Below are positions 6,964 through 14,536 of a DNA stretch of 14,678 nt, one piece after another. The translations under genes were made by a program, and so were the position numbers. The stretch comes from JAWVZS01 sp964507825 (lineage in GTDB: Archaea > Thermoproteota > Nitrososphaeria > Nitrososphaerales > Nitrosopumilaceae). Positions within the stretch are counted from its first letter, which is position 1. The number at the start of each line of letters is the position of its first letter. The notes below the pieces were generated by a model. The model was not told the DNA's origin. It did not search any database and was given only the letters and a program-made list of their open reading frames with translations. Location: assembly GCA_964507825.1 (NCBI GenBank), contig CAZDQM010000023.1, positions 1 through 14,678 of the forward strand. The letters are read 5' to 3'.

Positions 6964-8061
6964 ATGCCGGAACCCTCAACTGACGAGATGGCCAGGTACC
7001 CGTTCCTAAAAGAGTCCGGCCAGTACCTGAAATCACAATACTTTAGCCTGAAAGACTTTGGGACTAATCCCGACCTGAAGGGAATAGTGACCAAGGCGCA
7101 CGACCGTGTAATAGCCGCCCGTCAAGGCTCCAAGTACACATCCGAGATTCCCCCGCACGGTGAGGCAAACGAGACTATTCTACAAAAGGAGATCTTTTCA
7201 TTCTTGATAGCTACCGTCCTAATAAAATTAAGCGGTGTAAGACAGCTGATCCCCAAGTTTTCCTTACGCGAATCCATATCGGCAGAAAAATACCTCGAGA
7301 GGGATCTAAAGATCGCAGACAATCTTACCGGAGGCGTCCTACTGACCCCGCAGAGGCAGCATTCTAGGATGATGGCCGTACAGATAATCCAGGACATATC
7401 TGGTGTACAGATCTCCAAGCCCGCCGAGGAGTCCTTGGGCGGAAGAGACATGGTTGTGTATCATGACGACTGGCTGGTAAGCGTGCCAGATTACCTGATT
7501 CGTGCAGTGCATTTTCACGAGCGCGAGTGGAAGCTAATCAACCGCAGAGTCCACGGCGGCAAGGTCTATCTCTCATCTCATGAAACGGTACGAATAATTC
7601 GCAAAGAATTGTCTTATTTCATCCAGTCACGGATAAACTCAATGCCGCCGCCGGACATGTACGAGCAGTTTGCCGAGCCTGTTGAGGAGCTGATGGAATG
7701 GGGCAGATATAACGAACCCGTAATAATCACGTCCACAGAGTATCCTCCCTGTATCAAGCACGCCATCAATGTCCTAGAAAAGGGCGAGAACCTGTCGCAC
7801 TCGGGCCGCTTTATGCTTGCAACCTACCTGCTGAACAGGGGACAAACTGCCGAAGAGATTGCGCCACTCTTTAAGAACGCCCCCGATTATAATGAAACGA
7901 TCACGAAAAAGCAGCTTGCCAGCATTTCTGGAAGATCCGGATCCGAGACGCGGTACCTGTGCCCGTCCTGCGATAAAATACGAATCAATAATCTCTGCTT
8001 TGCCACCTCCGAGTGCAACGGCATCATAAACCCCATGCAGTTTGGAAGGCGCAGGGCATGA
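6964..8061 (+). CDS. priL: DNA primase large subunit, PriL
   Basis: This 365-residue protein is the non-catalytic subunit of the archaeal/eukaryotic primase that makes primers for replication. The N-terminal helical domain (about 10-220) includes RYPFLKESGQYL and the segment around HFHEREWKLINRRVHGGKVYLS (184-205). The C-terminal iron-sulfur domain begins near Y260-P-P-C263-I-K-H and holds further cysteines at 333, 336, 345 and 351 (YLCPSC...NLC...EC). Four of these five should bind the [4Fe-4S] cluster; C263, C336, C345 and C351 are my guess. The H-S-G-R-F segment (279-283) is the conserved basic surface motif. Its stop overlaps the priS start as ATGA, so the subunits are translationally coupled. 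Confidence 0.92.
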   Translation: MPEPSTDEMARYPFLKESGQYLKSQYFSLKDFGTNPDLKGIVTKAHDRVIAARQGSKYTSEIPPHGEANETILQKEIFSFLIATVLIKLSGVRQLIPKFSLRESISAEKYLERDLKIADNLTGGVLLTPQRQHSRMMAVQIIQDISGVQISKPAEESLGGRDMVVYHDDWLVSVPDYLIRAVHFHEREWKLINRRVHGGKVYLSSHETVRIIRKELSYFIQSRINSMPPPDMYEQFAEPVEELMEWGRYNEPVIITSTEYPPCIKHAINVLEKGENLSHSGRFMLATYLLNRGQTAEEIAPLFKNAPDYNETITKKQLASISGRSGSETRYLCPSCDKIRINNLCFATSECNGIINPMQFGRRRA

Positions 8062-9182
8062 TCCAGCCGCATGATGTGGCCCTGCTAGAGTCCGCCTTTA
8101 AAAAATACTATTTTGATCACCTTGACCTGATTAGTGTTCCTAACAGGGTACGGGAGCGCGAGTTCGGATACCAAAAGTTCAACACCGGCATGATCCGGCA
8201 TATTTCACTAAGGGACGACCGTGAACTACGGTTACTCCTGATGAATGACATCCCCTCAGATGTATACTGCTCAAACGGGTACTATTCGTTCCCGAGCCTT
8301 CCGATAAGGGACAAGGACTGGAAGGAGGCCGATCTCATATTCGACATTGATGCCAAGGATCTGAAACTGCCCTGCCGCGGCAACCACACCTGCGCTAGGT
8401 GCGAGCAGTGCAATAATGTATTCGAGCAGGCCGAGACCTGCCCTGCCTGCCAATCCGACGTGACTAGCTCTAAATCACTGACCTGTATAGACTGCATCAA
8501 CGCTGCCAAGGACGAGACAAAAAAACTCAAAGAGATTCTAGTGACGGATCTTGGCATCCCGCCAGAAAGCATATCTATATACTTTTCTGGCAACGAGGGA
8601 TTTCACATCCATGTACATGAATCAGCATATAATCAAATCGGCTCTAAGGAGCGTTCTGATATCGCCGGCTATGTGGCAATGCGCGATATGATGCCAGAGA
8701 GACTAGGATTATCTAGGTACCAACCATCAAAACACAACTTTCCGCAGATAGGAGAGATTGGTGTACGCGGCAGGATTGCCAAGGCCATATTTGGCTCCAA
8801 GTCGAGGCGATCCGGTATAATCGCGGAGATTAAAAAAAACGGACCCGACTATTTTCAGAATCTATTGCGCGTTCACGCGCCAAGGATCGGAGCCGCAGTC
8901 GATCCGTCCGTAACCATGGACGTGCATAGGATCTTTCGAATGCCCGGAACGCTGAACAGCAAGAGCGGGCTGACAAAGAAATATTGCCAAAACATTGACA
9001 AATTCAATCCGTATTTAGACGCCTGCCTTGTCGATGATTATATCGTAAATGTAATTGCCGACTGCCCAGTCCAATTTACTTTAAAGCGGAAAAAGTTTGG
9101 TCCCTATTATGGTGAAAAGGTGCAGATTCCAAGATTTGCAGCTGTGTACCTAATTTGCAAGGGTTTTGCTACAACCGCGTAG
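8058..9182 (+). CDS. priS: DNA primase small (catalytic) subunit, PriS, with extra zinc ribbon
   Basis: I start this at the ATG at 8058 (MIQPHDVALLESAF, 374 residues), which overlaps the priL stop. A longer frame opening at 8013 would add 15 unconserved residues inside priL. The catalytic Asp pair is D96-I-D98 (DLIFDID), the nucleotide-binding motif is S177-G-N-E-G-F-H183, and the third metal ligand is probably D282 with the H290-R-I-F-R294 strand after it. The family zinc site normally uses Cys/His at the start and a C-x2-C before a helix; here that would be C106, H110, C143 and C146 (TCIDCINAAKDE). Between them is an insertion with C115-x2-C118-x9-C128-x2-C131, a second ribbon. The protein polymerises RNA/DNA primers as a dimer with PriL. 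Confidence 0.93.
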   Translation: MIQPHDVALLESAFKKYYFDHLDLISVPNRVREREFGYQKFNTGMIRHISLRDDRELRLLLMNDIPSDVYCSNGYYSFPSLPIRDKDWKEADLIFDIDAKDLKLPCRGNHTCARCEQCNNVFEQAETCPACQSDVTSSKSLTCIDCINAAKDETKKLKEILVTDLGIPPESISIYFSGNEGFHIHVHESAYNQIGSKERSDIAGYVAMRDMMPERLGLSRYQPSKHNFPQIGEIGVRGRIAKAIFGSKSRRSGIIAEIKKNGPDYFQNLLRVHAPRIGAAVDPSVTMDVHRIFRMPGTLNSKSGLTKKYCQNIDKFNPYLDACLVDDYIVNVIADCPVQFTLKRKKFGPYYGEKVQIPRFAAVYLICKGFATTA

Positions 9183-9212
9183 ATATTGCAAAACTACACA
9201 TGATAGATGGCA

Positions 9213-9218
9213 TTTTTT
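9213..9218 (+). terminator. T-run downstream of priS
   Basis: TTTTTT occurs about 30 bp after the priS stop and fits an archaeal T-rich terminator. The rest of the 118-bp gap carries only the promoter of the next gene. Confidence 0.35.
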
Positions 9219-9274
9219 GTAACATATGATTAAATTTACTTAATTTTCATGAATCCCTGCCCATCCGGTAAGAC

Positions 9275-9284
9275 ATTAATTAAT
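9275..9284 (+). promoter_or_regulatory. TATA-like box for the UPF0182 gene
   Basis: ATTAATTAAT is centred about 22 bp before the TTG at 9301 and 28 bp before the next in-frame TTG at 9307. The spacing favours a leaderless message beginning at one of these TTG codons. Confidence 0.45.
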
Positions 9285-9300
9285 CATGCATTGAGTATGG

Positions 9301-12159
9301 TTGGTTTTGTATAGCGCTACGACTGACAGGGAGACTCCACCGCCGGATGCCGGAAAATACATCAGGCTTGGAATAGTTGCCGTAATTGGTATAGTCATAT
9401 TCCTGATCGTGGGCAACCAGGCAGTAAGCCTCTCCATGAACTTTAGCGAATTTGAGGACACTTTTACAAAACCGTTATACTACTCGGTCGTATCCGCGCT
9501 GATCCTGTCGGCCGTTGCACTAGTTAGAGTCAACGGTGCATCCCGCTCATCCGTATTCTGGTACGTAATGTCTACGCTGATTGGATTCATAGGGAGGAAC
9601 CAGCGCCAGCCGATATCTGACGACATTCAAAGGTTTTCGGATTACAAATTATCGGGTGTACAATTTGCAGTCTGGCAGATTACAAAGGTGCTTCTCTTTG
9701 GGGCGTTCTTTGCGAATATAATGTTCGGGTTTGCGGCGATATCCGTAATTGACGGCACCGATCTTGGATTAGAGAATCTTCCTACGCTATTTACGTTGCC
9801 GTTTATAACCCCGCCCACGGACTCGTCATTTGCAACCGAGAACGTGGTCCCGATGGTGCCGGCGCTACTGATACTGATACCGCCCATTCTAGGGGCAATC
9901 GGCCTGCGCCTGATCCTGTATGTCGGCCTAAGCTCCATAATTAAGATCGTGACGGCTTACATCAAGGATTCGGCAGAGGCCAAGCCGAGGTACCTCAATT
10001 ATGTCTCTACTATAGAAGCGGTGATCGGCATAGGTGTCATCTGGGCCGGCTTTAATTTATTCTTCACCGACTTTATCGATTATAATACACGTTATGTTGT
10101 GGCCGGTACCCTGTTAATCGGGTTTGCGCTGATCTGCTTTTCAGTTCTGGATAGAATACGGGCCCGCGTCCTAACCCACATGTTCCAGCGCGATTTACTC
10201 ATACGAATTGGTATTGTAATCATGATCGGAATCATAGTTGCCTCACTTGTGGGGGTAAATAACAGCATTGCAGACGCCAAAAAGATCGAGTTTCTGGGCC
10301 CGTACAAGGCGCAAGAGATCGGCGTAAACCGGCACCTAGCGGAACTAGACAGTATTTCCGAGACCGTTCACGATGTAAAACTAGAGTCCATATCCCCGAA
10401 CAACATCAATAATTATGTAGATCAAAACGGCGTACTGTTGAATGTAATCCGTGTCTGGGACTGGGAGGCGGCCTCTGCCAAGCTAAAACCCGAGATAGGC
10501 CTGATCCCGTACGTTGACTTTAATGATCAGGATATACTGCGCTTTAATAATACGCTTTACTGGACCGCATCCATGTCCCCTGTCCTGCCCAATACGGTGG
10601 ACATTGGCGACAGGTGGTACAACGAGCATTTGGTGTATACGCATGTTCCCAACGGATTCCTGACACTAGAGGCTACCGAGGGACAGATAGTGGATAGTAG
10701 CGAGTTCTTCCAGCAGCGCTCCATTTACTATGGCGAGGGCGGCCTGCTTGCCGCTCAGTGGTCGGCCTATCCGACTAACAGGGTAGAGTCCGCGGAGTTA
10801 AACCAGGAATTTTACAGCGGCGCGGGGGGCCTTGATGTTCCGCCCCCATTAAGCTGGATCTTTGAGCCCAACTTTTTACTCTCGTTCCCGGGCGAGTCCG
10901 TGCACATTATGAGGTACAAGGACGTCAATCAGAGGATGGACACGCTGTACCCGTACTTTTTGTACCACATGTTTGGGCAGGATATCGATACGTTTCCCGT
11001 AACCGACGGCGAGGACACCTACTGGCTTGTGCCGCTGATTGTGGGGTTCCAGGCAAACGACGTGCCGTGGTCCGACGGTACCCCGTACCTAAGGCTAGTC
11101 GGATACGCGCTAGTGGATGCATATGATGGTGATATTACTCTGCTAAAGACCGGCGATGACTTTTTTGCAGAAATGTTTGCAAGCCAGTATGCCGATGACT
11201 TTGAGGAGATTCCTCCATGGCTAGAAGAGCAGATGCGCTACCCTGCCGAACTGTTCAACTGGAAGACGGACAGATACAACAAGTACCACGTAACAGATGT
11301 GGAGACGTTCATCCAGGCAAATGAGTTTTACGAGATTCCTCGCGGCTTGGACACATATTACATAGAGGCGCAACCTCCCGGCTTTGAAGAGCCAGAGTTT
11401 ATCGGCTTGTTATCCCTGGAATTAAAGGGTTCACAAGGCAGGAACCTTGCCGGGTACATGATTGTGGAAAATGATCTCTCTAATCTAGGCAAGATGAAGT
11501 TTTACGAGGTCCCGCTAAACTCTACGACAAAGCTTATTGGACCGACTGCAGTGCGCGAGGCGCTAGACCGGGATCCGGACTTTGCCCAGCTAAAGACACT
11601 GCTTAGGAACCCGAGAATCGGGGATAATATTTTGTATCGTGTCGGAGAGCATGATACGTACTTTATTCCAGTATATACGGCAGGCGCCGGCGGCGTCGTC
11701 GCGCAGCTAGGCACGATTGCTGCGGTGGGCGCGTCGTTTACCGGCGAGTATTACGTGGGTCTAGGTGATACGCAACAGGATGCGTTCAAGGCGTACCTGC
11801 AAAAGCTGTCTGGTGTAGTGGCGCCCACGACCAACGGCCAGGACGCGGCAGAAGAACTAAACAGGAACGACAGAATCGATGTCATACGTACCGCATTCTC
11901 GGACAAAGAGATCTCAATACTGGAACCGACATCGATTCAGATTCCACTCTCGTTTGAGGAGGGTGATATAATCTTCTATACCGACGCGGAGAGGGAGGAT
12001 ACCATAGAATTAATCACGACATTCATTGATTCGAACGTCGCGCCGCGAACCGACAGGGTCTTCATGTGGGAAGAGGATAACGTAATCCGAATAGGTACTA
12101 TAATTGTAAGGGATCAGATTCCAGAGATTCATTACATATCAATCGAGGTTGGCAGCTAG
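9301..12159 (+). CDS. UPF0182 (COG1615) family large membrane protein
   Basis: This 952-residue protein has seven predicted membrane helices in its first third, at about 22-43, 60-77, 126-150, 182-215 (a long hydrophobic stretch), 236-256, 264-283 and 301-319. A large soluble domain of some 630 residues follows, probably outside the cell. Family hallmarks in that domain include VIRVWDWEAA, the segment YNEHLVYTHVPNGF (UPF0182 proteins usually have R-H-L-V-Y-T-H-G-Y-G), RSIYYGEG, and YLRLVGYALVDAYDG. The function of the family is unknown, so none is assigned. It has no ATG in frame near the start; an ATG at 9297 in another frame stops after five codons. The start is therefore TTG at 9301 (or 9307). 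It appears to be a single-gene unit, with its own TATA-like box and none shared with neighbours. Confidence 0.88.
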   Translation: MVLYSATTDRETPPPDAGKYIRLGIVAVIGIVIFLIVGNQAVSLSMNFSEFEDTFTKPLYYSVVSALILSAVALVRVNGASRSSVFWYVMSTLIGFIGRNQRQPISDDIQRFSDYKLSGVQFAVWQITKVLLFGAFFANIMFGFAAISVIDGTDLGLENLPTLFTLPFITPPTDSSFATENVVPMVPALLILIPPILGAIGLRLILYVGLSSIIKIVTAYIKDSAEAKPRYLNYVSTIEAVIGIGVIWAGFNLFFTDFIDYNTRYVVAGTLLIGFALICFSVLDRIRARVLTHMFQRDLLIRIGIVIMIGIIVASLVGVNNSIADAKKIEFLGPYKAQEIGVNRHLAELDSISETVHDVKLESISPNNINNYVDQNGVLLNVIRVWDWEAASAKLKPEIGLIPYVDFNDQDILRFNNTLYWTASMSPVLPNTVDIGDRWYNEHLVYTHVPNGFLTLEATEGQIVDSSEFFQQRSIYYGEGGLLAAQWSAYPTNRVESAELNQEFYSGAGGLDVPPPLSWIFEPNFLLSFPGESVHIMRYKDVNQRMDTLYPYFLYHMFGQDIDTFPVTDGEDTYWLVPLIVGFQANDVPWSDGTPYLRLVGYALVDAYDGDITLLKTGDDFFAEMFASQYADDFEEIPPWLEEQMRYPAELFNWKTDRYNKYHVTDVETFIQANEFYEIPRGLDTYYIEAQPPGFEEPEFIGLLSLELKGSQGRNLAGYMIVENDLSNLGKMKFYEVPLNSTTKLIGPTAVREALDRDPDFAQLKTLLRNPRIGDNILYRVGEHDTYFIPVYTAGAGGVVAQLGTIAAVGASFTGEYYVGLGDTQQDAFKAYLQKLSGVVAPTTNGQDAAEELNRNDRIDVIRTAFSDKEISILEPTSIQIPLSFEEGDIIFYTDAEREDTIELITTFIDSNVAPRTDRVFMWEEDNVIRIGTIIVRDQIPEIHYISIEVGS

Positions 12160-12234
12160 CCGGCCGTGCCGCATAATTGCGGGGTAGCTTGGCCATTCTT
12201 GCGTGGTGTATTATATCCCATTACCTGAAACCTT

Positions 12235-12242
12235 CATTTATT
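12235..12242 (+). promoter_or_regulatory. TATA-like box for the glutamine amidotransferase gene
   Basis: CATTTATT is centred about 26 bp before the ATG at 12264, which supports that ATG over the upstream in-frame starts. Confidence 0.45.
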
Positions 12243-12263
12243 CGCGATATCCTGTACAGCCTA

Positions 12264-12803
12264 ATGCTGTTAATAGTGGACAATGGATCGGCCTTTACGA
12301 AAAAGATTCCAGAGATTATAAGATGCGCAGGTGTTGATTTTGAGCTGAGGCGATTTGATTATACAGATATGGCACTAGACGAGTACGACTCGTTTATTCT
12401 ATCTGGCCGGAGGTCCAACAATAAATCCATGAATGCGCTAAACGCGAGGATCATCAGGCACTGTGTTGATGAGTCCAAGAAACTCTTGGGAATATGCTAT
12501 GGCGCCGAGCTGCTAGCACTCACACTGGGTGGAACGATTCGCAGGATGAATTTACTGCAAAGGGGAAGTCAGACAGTCACGGTTACTGTATCAAACCCGC
12601 TTGTATCAGGTGTGGTTACGGTTTATGAGAGCCACATGTACGAGCTGGCAAGGCTGGGTCCCCGGCTCAGGACCATTGCACACTCTACAACCTGCCAGCA
12701 TGAAATCATACGGTACCGTGACGAAAATATATTCGGGACGCAGTTTCATCCTGAAATGAGCAGTGACGGGGCGGGCATCCTTGACGCGTTTCTCAAACTC
12801 TGA
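12264..12803 (+). CDS. Stand-alone class I glutamine amidotransferase (GMP synthase glutaminase-like)
   Basis: The chosen ATG gives 179 residues beginning MLLIVDNGSAF, the normal first strand of GuaA-type glutaminase domains. A frame opening at 12177 would add 29 residues with no family resemblance. The catalytic triad is complete: nucleophile C78 in LLGICYGAELLA, H162 and E164 in TQFHPEM. The oxyanion/glycine motif usually S-G-G-P is S-G-R-R-S-N-N here (47-53), which is unusual. Such domains hydrolyse glutamine and pass ammonia to a synthase partner, but no synthase (GuaA ATPase, TrpE, PyrG and so on) is adjacent. The acceptor is unknown. It could be a GuaA-type subunit acting in trans, or a glutaminase/gamma-glutamyl hydrolase with another substrate. 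Confidence 0.8.
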   Translation: MLLIVDNGSAFTKKIPEIIRCAGVDFELRRFDYTDMALDEYDSFILSGRRSNNKSMNALNARIIRHCVDESKKLLGICYGAELLALTLGGTIRRMNLLQRGSQTVTVTVSNPLVSGVVTVYESHMYELARLGPRLRTIAHSTTCQHEIIRYRDENIFGTQFHPEMSSDGAGILDAFLKL

Positions 12804-12840
12804 ACGTCTTGTGATATTTTGGCACGAAAACGGATACAAC

Positions 12841-12849
12841 GTTTTTAAC
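12841..12849 (+). promoter_or_regulatory. TATA-like box for the C39-like/TPR gene
   Basis: GTTTTTAAC is centred 26 bp before the ATG at 12871, again at leaderless spacing. Confidence 0.5.
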
Positions 12850-12870
12850 AATTGAGTATATGATTTCATC

Positions 12871-13821
12871 ATGGACGAGCATGACATAATATTGCCTCTA
12901 GTTACGGATGAGGGCACCTGCCTGCCCCTGTCAGTTAATATAGTTGCAAGGTACTGGGGCGTGGATATACCGATGGCCGAGGCCGTAAATGCCGCCAAAA
13001 AATATCCGGGTATATCTGGCAACATCATGATTGAGGGAATCGAGCTTGCCGAGAAACACGGCCTAGAGTCCAGAATCATCCACTCTGATCTTGACGAGTT
13101 AAAAAAAATAATAGACGCGGGGATTCCTGTAACGGTAATCCTGCCCGGTATCCGAGATACAATCCAGCATGCATCGGTTATATCGGGATATGATTCAGAC
13201 GGCCGGACGGTTACCCATTACATTCCAAAGATGGAGCAGGACGGAGCGTTTCATGTGGGCGTCATTCCCGAGCAAAGATTCGATCAAAACTGGTCCGAGG
13301 ACGGGAGGCTGATGATAATACTTGGGCCCGCAGACGTGACCGGCCGGTTAAAGTCTCATACGGAAGAAGAGTCAAACCGGCTCTGCTTTGAGTCAGAGAG
13401 GCACTCTTTGCTTAAAAACCATCAAAAATCAGTCGAGCTGTTAACTAAGGCTCTGTCCCTTGAACCGGACAATGTTACGGCGCACTTACTTCTCGGCTCC
13501 GCTCTCAACGAGCAAAATTCCCCGGACTGCGTGGAACATTATGAAAAATGCATAACAATCAACAAAAATTCATACCTAGCCTACCGGGGGTTAGGCAACT
13601 ATTATCTAAAGGCCAAGCAGTTTGCACTAGCTGAGAAATATTACACGGATGCAATTGATGTAAATTCCGAACGATACGGGCCCGTCTACAAGAACCGTGG
13701 AATCGTACGCATGTACCAAAACAATAATGCGGGTGCAAAATACGACCTGGAAAAATACCTGCATCACGTTCCTGATGCCGCAGATCAGACAAATATTCGC
13801 AAGGCAATCGCGGATCTATGA
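12871..13821 (+). CDS. C39-peptidase-like domain fused to tetratricopeptide repeats
   Basis: The protein has 316 residues and no signal peptide or membrane helix. Residues 1-155 resemble the papain-like C39 family: candidate nucleophile C17 in DEGTCLPLSVNIVARYWG, candidate general base H100 in IQHASVISGYD, with D108 just after and H116 in THYIPK. The oxyanion Gln that usually precedes the Cys by a few residues is not visible, so activity is uncertain. Residues about 170-304 form roughly four TPR units, with clear helices at SVELLTKALSLEPDN, AYRGLGNYYLKAKQF, AEKYYTDAIDVNSE and YKNRGIVRMYQ. TPRs bind partner proteins, so this may be a cytosolic protease or a binding scaffold whose target is set by the TPR. 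No exporter or bacteriocin precursor is next to it. The two zinc-ribbon genes downstream may be functionally separate. Confidence 0.75.
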   Translation: MDEHDIILPLVTDEGTCLPLSVNIVARYWGVDIPMAEAVNAAKKYPGISGNIMIEGIELAEKHGLESRIIHSDLDELKKIIDAGIPVTVILPGIRDTIQHASVISGYDSDGRTVTHYIPKMEQDGAFHVGVIPEQRFDQNWSEDGRLMIILGPADVTGRLKSHTEEESNRLCFESERHSLLKNHQKSVELLTKALSLEPDNVTAHLLLGSALNEQNSPDCVEHYEKCITINKNSYLAYRGLGNYYLKAKQFALAEKYYTDAIDVNSERYGPVYKNRGIVRMYQNNNAGAKYDLEKYLHHVPDAADQTNIRKAIADL

Positions 13822-13829
13822 TTAAATAT
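13821..13829 (+). promoter_or_regulatory. TATA-like box for the 57-residue zinc-ribbon gene
   Basis: ATTAAATAT overlaps the last base of the preceding stop codon and is centred 25 bp before the ATG at 13850, supporting an independent leaderless transcript for the small gene. Confidence 0.45.
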
Positions 13830-13849
13830 CATGCTGTCATGAATATACC

Positions 13850-14023
13850 ATGAATGCCCGGTGTCCAGAATGCGAGCAGGCGGCAATACTAGATGACAAA
13901 ATCACAAAAGTGACCTGTCCACACTGCAACTTTGAGGCCGATTACGACAGGTATCTTGAGATAATGACCGACCAGGCAGTCAACATGGCGGCCGACTATA
14001 TTCCTAGACGTCCTGGCATCTAG
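13850..14023 (+). CDS. Zinc-ribbon microprotein, 57 residues
   Basis: The frame begins ATG and encodes MNARCPECEQAAILDD and onward, ending YIPRRPGI. C5-x2-C8 and C23-x2-C26 form a two-knuckle zinc ribbon with 14 residues between, followed by an acidic helix (about 29-50, YDRYLEIMTDQAVNMAAD). The Cys spacing and the TATA-like box at the right distance make it a credible gene despite its size. A general resemblance to LysW/transcription-factor-type zinc ribbons exists, but it lacks the LysW acidic EDWGE-type C-terminus, so it is not the lysine carrier protein. Function unknown; nucleic acid or protein binding is possible. Confidence 0.75.
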   Translation: MNARCPECEQAAILDDKITKVTCPHCNFEADYDRYLEIMTDQAVNMAADYIPRRPGI

Positions 14024-14158
14024 TCACCAATAGCTTCCCTTATCAGAACAGTCTAGATGCGCCCCGCACCTCGGACAGAGCATGTGACATGCCTGTATGG
14101 ATATCATTTTATAATTACACCTTGGACATACAACCTTTCCTGTCACGTAACTAGTCAT
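14024..14158 (-). CDS. Zinc-ribbon microprotein, 44 residues
   Basis: On the minus strand an ATG at 14158-14156 encodes MTSYVTGKVVCPRCNYKMIS and onward, ending CGAHLDCSDKGSYW. It has C11-x2-C14 and C28-x2-C31 as a zinc ribbon, with extra Cys/His at C24, H25, H34 and C37 that may form a second site or complete one. A TTG directly before the ATG is an alternative start. Its stop codon abuts, with no spare base, the stop of the 57-residue zinc-ribbon gene on the other strand. Function unknown. The compact, tryptophan-ended form suggests a conserved archaeal small protein rather than chance. Confidence 0.72.
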   Translation of the reverse strand: MTSYVTGKVVCPRCNYKMISIQACHMLCPRCGAHLDCSDKGSYW

Positions 14159-14456
14159 CAAGAATCATTAAAAAAATAGATCATACTCTAGTCCATCTAT
14201 TATAACCTAGTCGACTTGGCCATTTCAACTGTAGCGCGAATTCACACCACAGCAGTTGTCATACTTGTCCCCGATTACACCACAGGATCGGTCCTTTTCC
14301 ATGTCAACTGTTGTAATGGAGTGGAAATTACGGTATTTATGCACATCAAGACGGACACAAATTCGAGGTAAAAGATTGAATTTGGCAGTGGCACAACAGA
14401 AACAGCGGTACACCAACAATTGACTTAAATAATTGACTAGATCACAACAGAATACT
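14159..14456. other. Gene-poor intergenic region with short repeated motifs
   Basis: About 300 bp with no convincing coding frame. A minus-strand frame over 14225-14635 gives a low-complexity, Cys/Arg-rich peptide that runs antisense through the secreted-protein start and is judged spurious. The stretch contains the nine-base repeat ACACCACAG at 14244-14252 and 14277-14285, TCAACTGT at 14225-14232 and 14304-14311, and the related element CAACAATTGAC at 14415-14425. The last is an inverted near-copy of GTCAACTGTTG at 14303-14313 (10 of 11 bases). These could be regulator sites or chance. Confidence 0.4.
14418..14438 (+). promoter_or_regulatory. TATA-like box flanked by AATTGACT direct repeats
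   Basis: AATTGACT occurs at 14418-14425 and 14431-14438 with TAAAT between, so the A/T-rich core CTTAAATAAT is bracketed by two copies of one octamer. This looks like an operator around a promoter. It would start transcription near 14455, about 100 nt before the secreted-protein ATG. Confidence 0.35.
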
Positions 14457-14536
14457 ATGTCTGGTATGGCCTTTGGTACATGTTTTGATCGAATGAAATG
14501 TAATCTACAGGTATTGTCTCTAAACTGCGCCTCTCC

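Noticed and set aside
8013..8057. Upstream extension of PriS by 15 residues.
   Set aside because: It lies inside priL, is not conserved in style, and the ATG at 8058 forms a typical ATGA overlap with the priL stop and begins a normal PriS N-terminus.
12177..12263. Upstream extension of the glutamine amidotransferase by 29 residues.
   Set aside because: The family starts at the MLLIVDNG strand, and the TATA-like box at 12235-12242 lies inside the extension at the right distance from the ATG at 12264.
12804..12870. Possible inverted repeat built from AACGTCTTGT and ACAACGTT before the C39-like gene.
   Set aside because: The arms match imperfectly and the spacing has no clear relation to the TATA-like box; it is likely chance.
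13850..14023. Identification of the 57-residue zinc-ribbon protein as the lysine/arginine biosynthesis carrier LysW.
   Set aside because: LysW ends in an acidic EDWGE-type motif whose glutamate is modified. This protein ends YIPRRPGI and no lysine biosynthesis genes are nearby.
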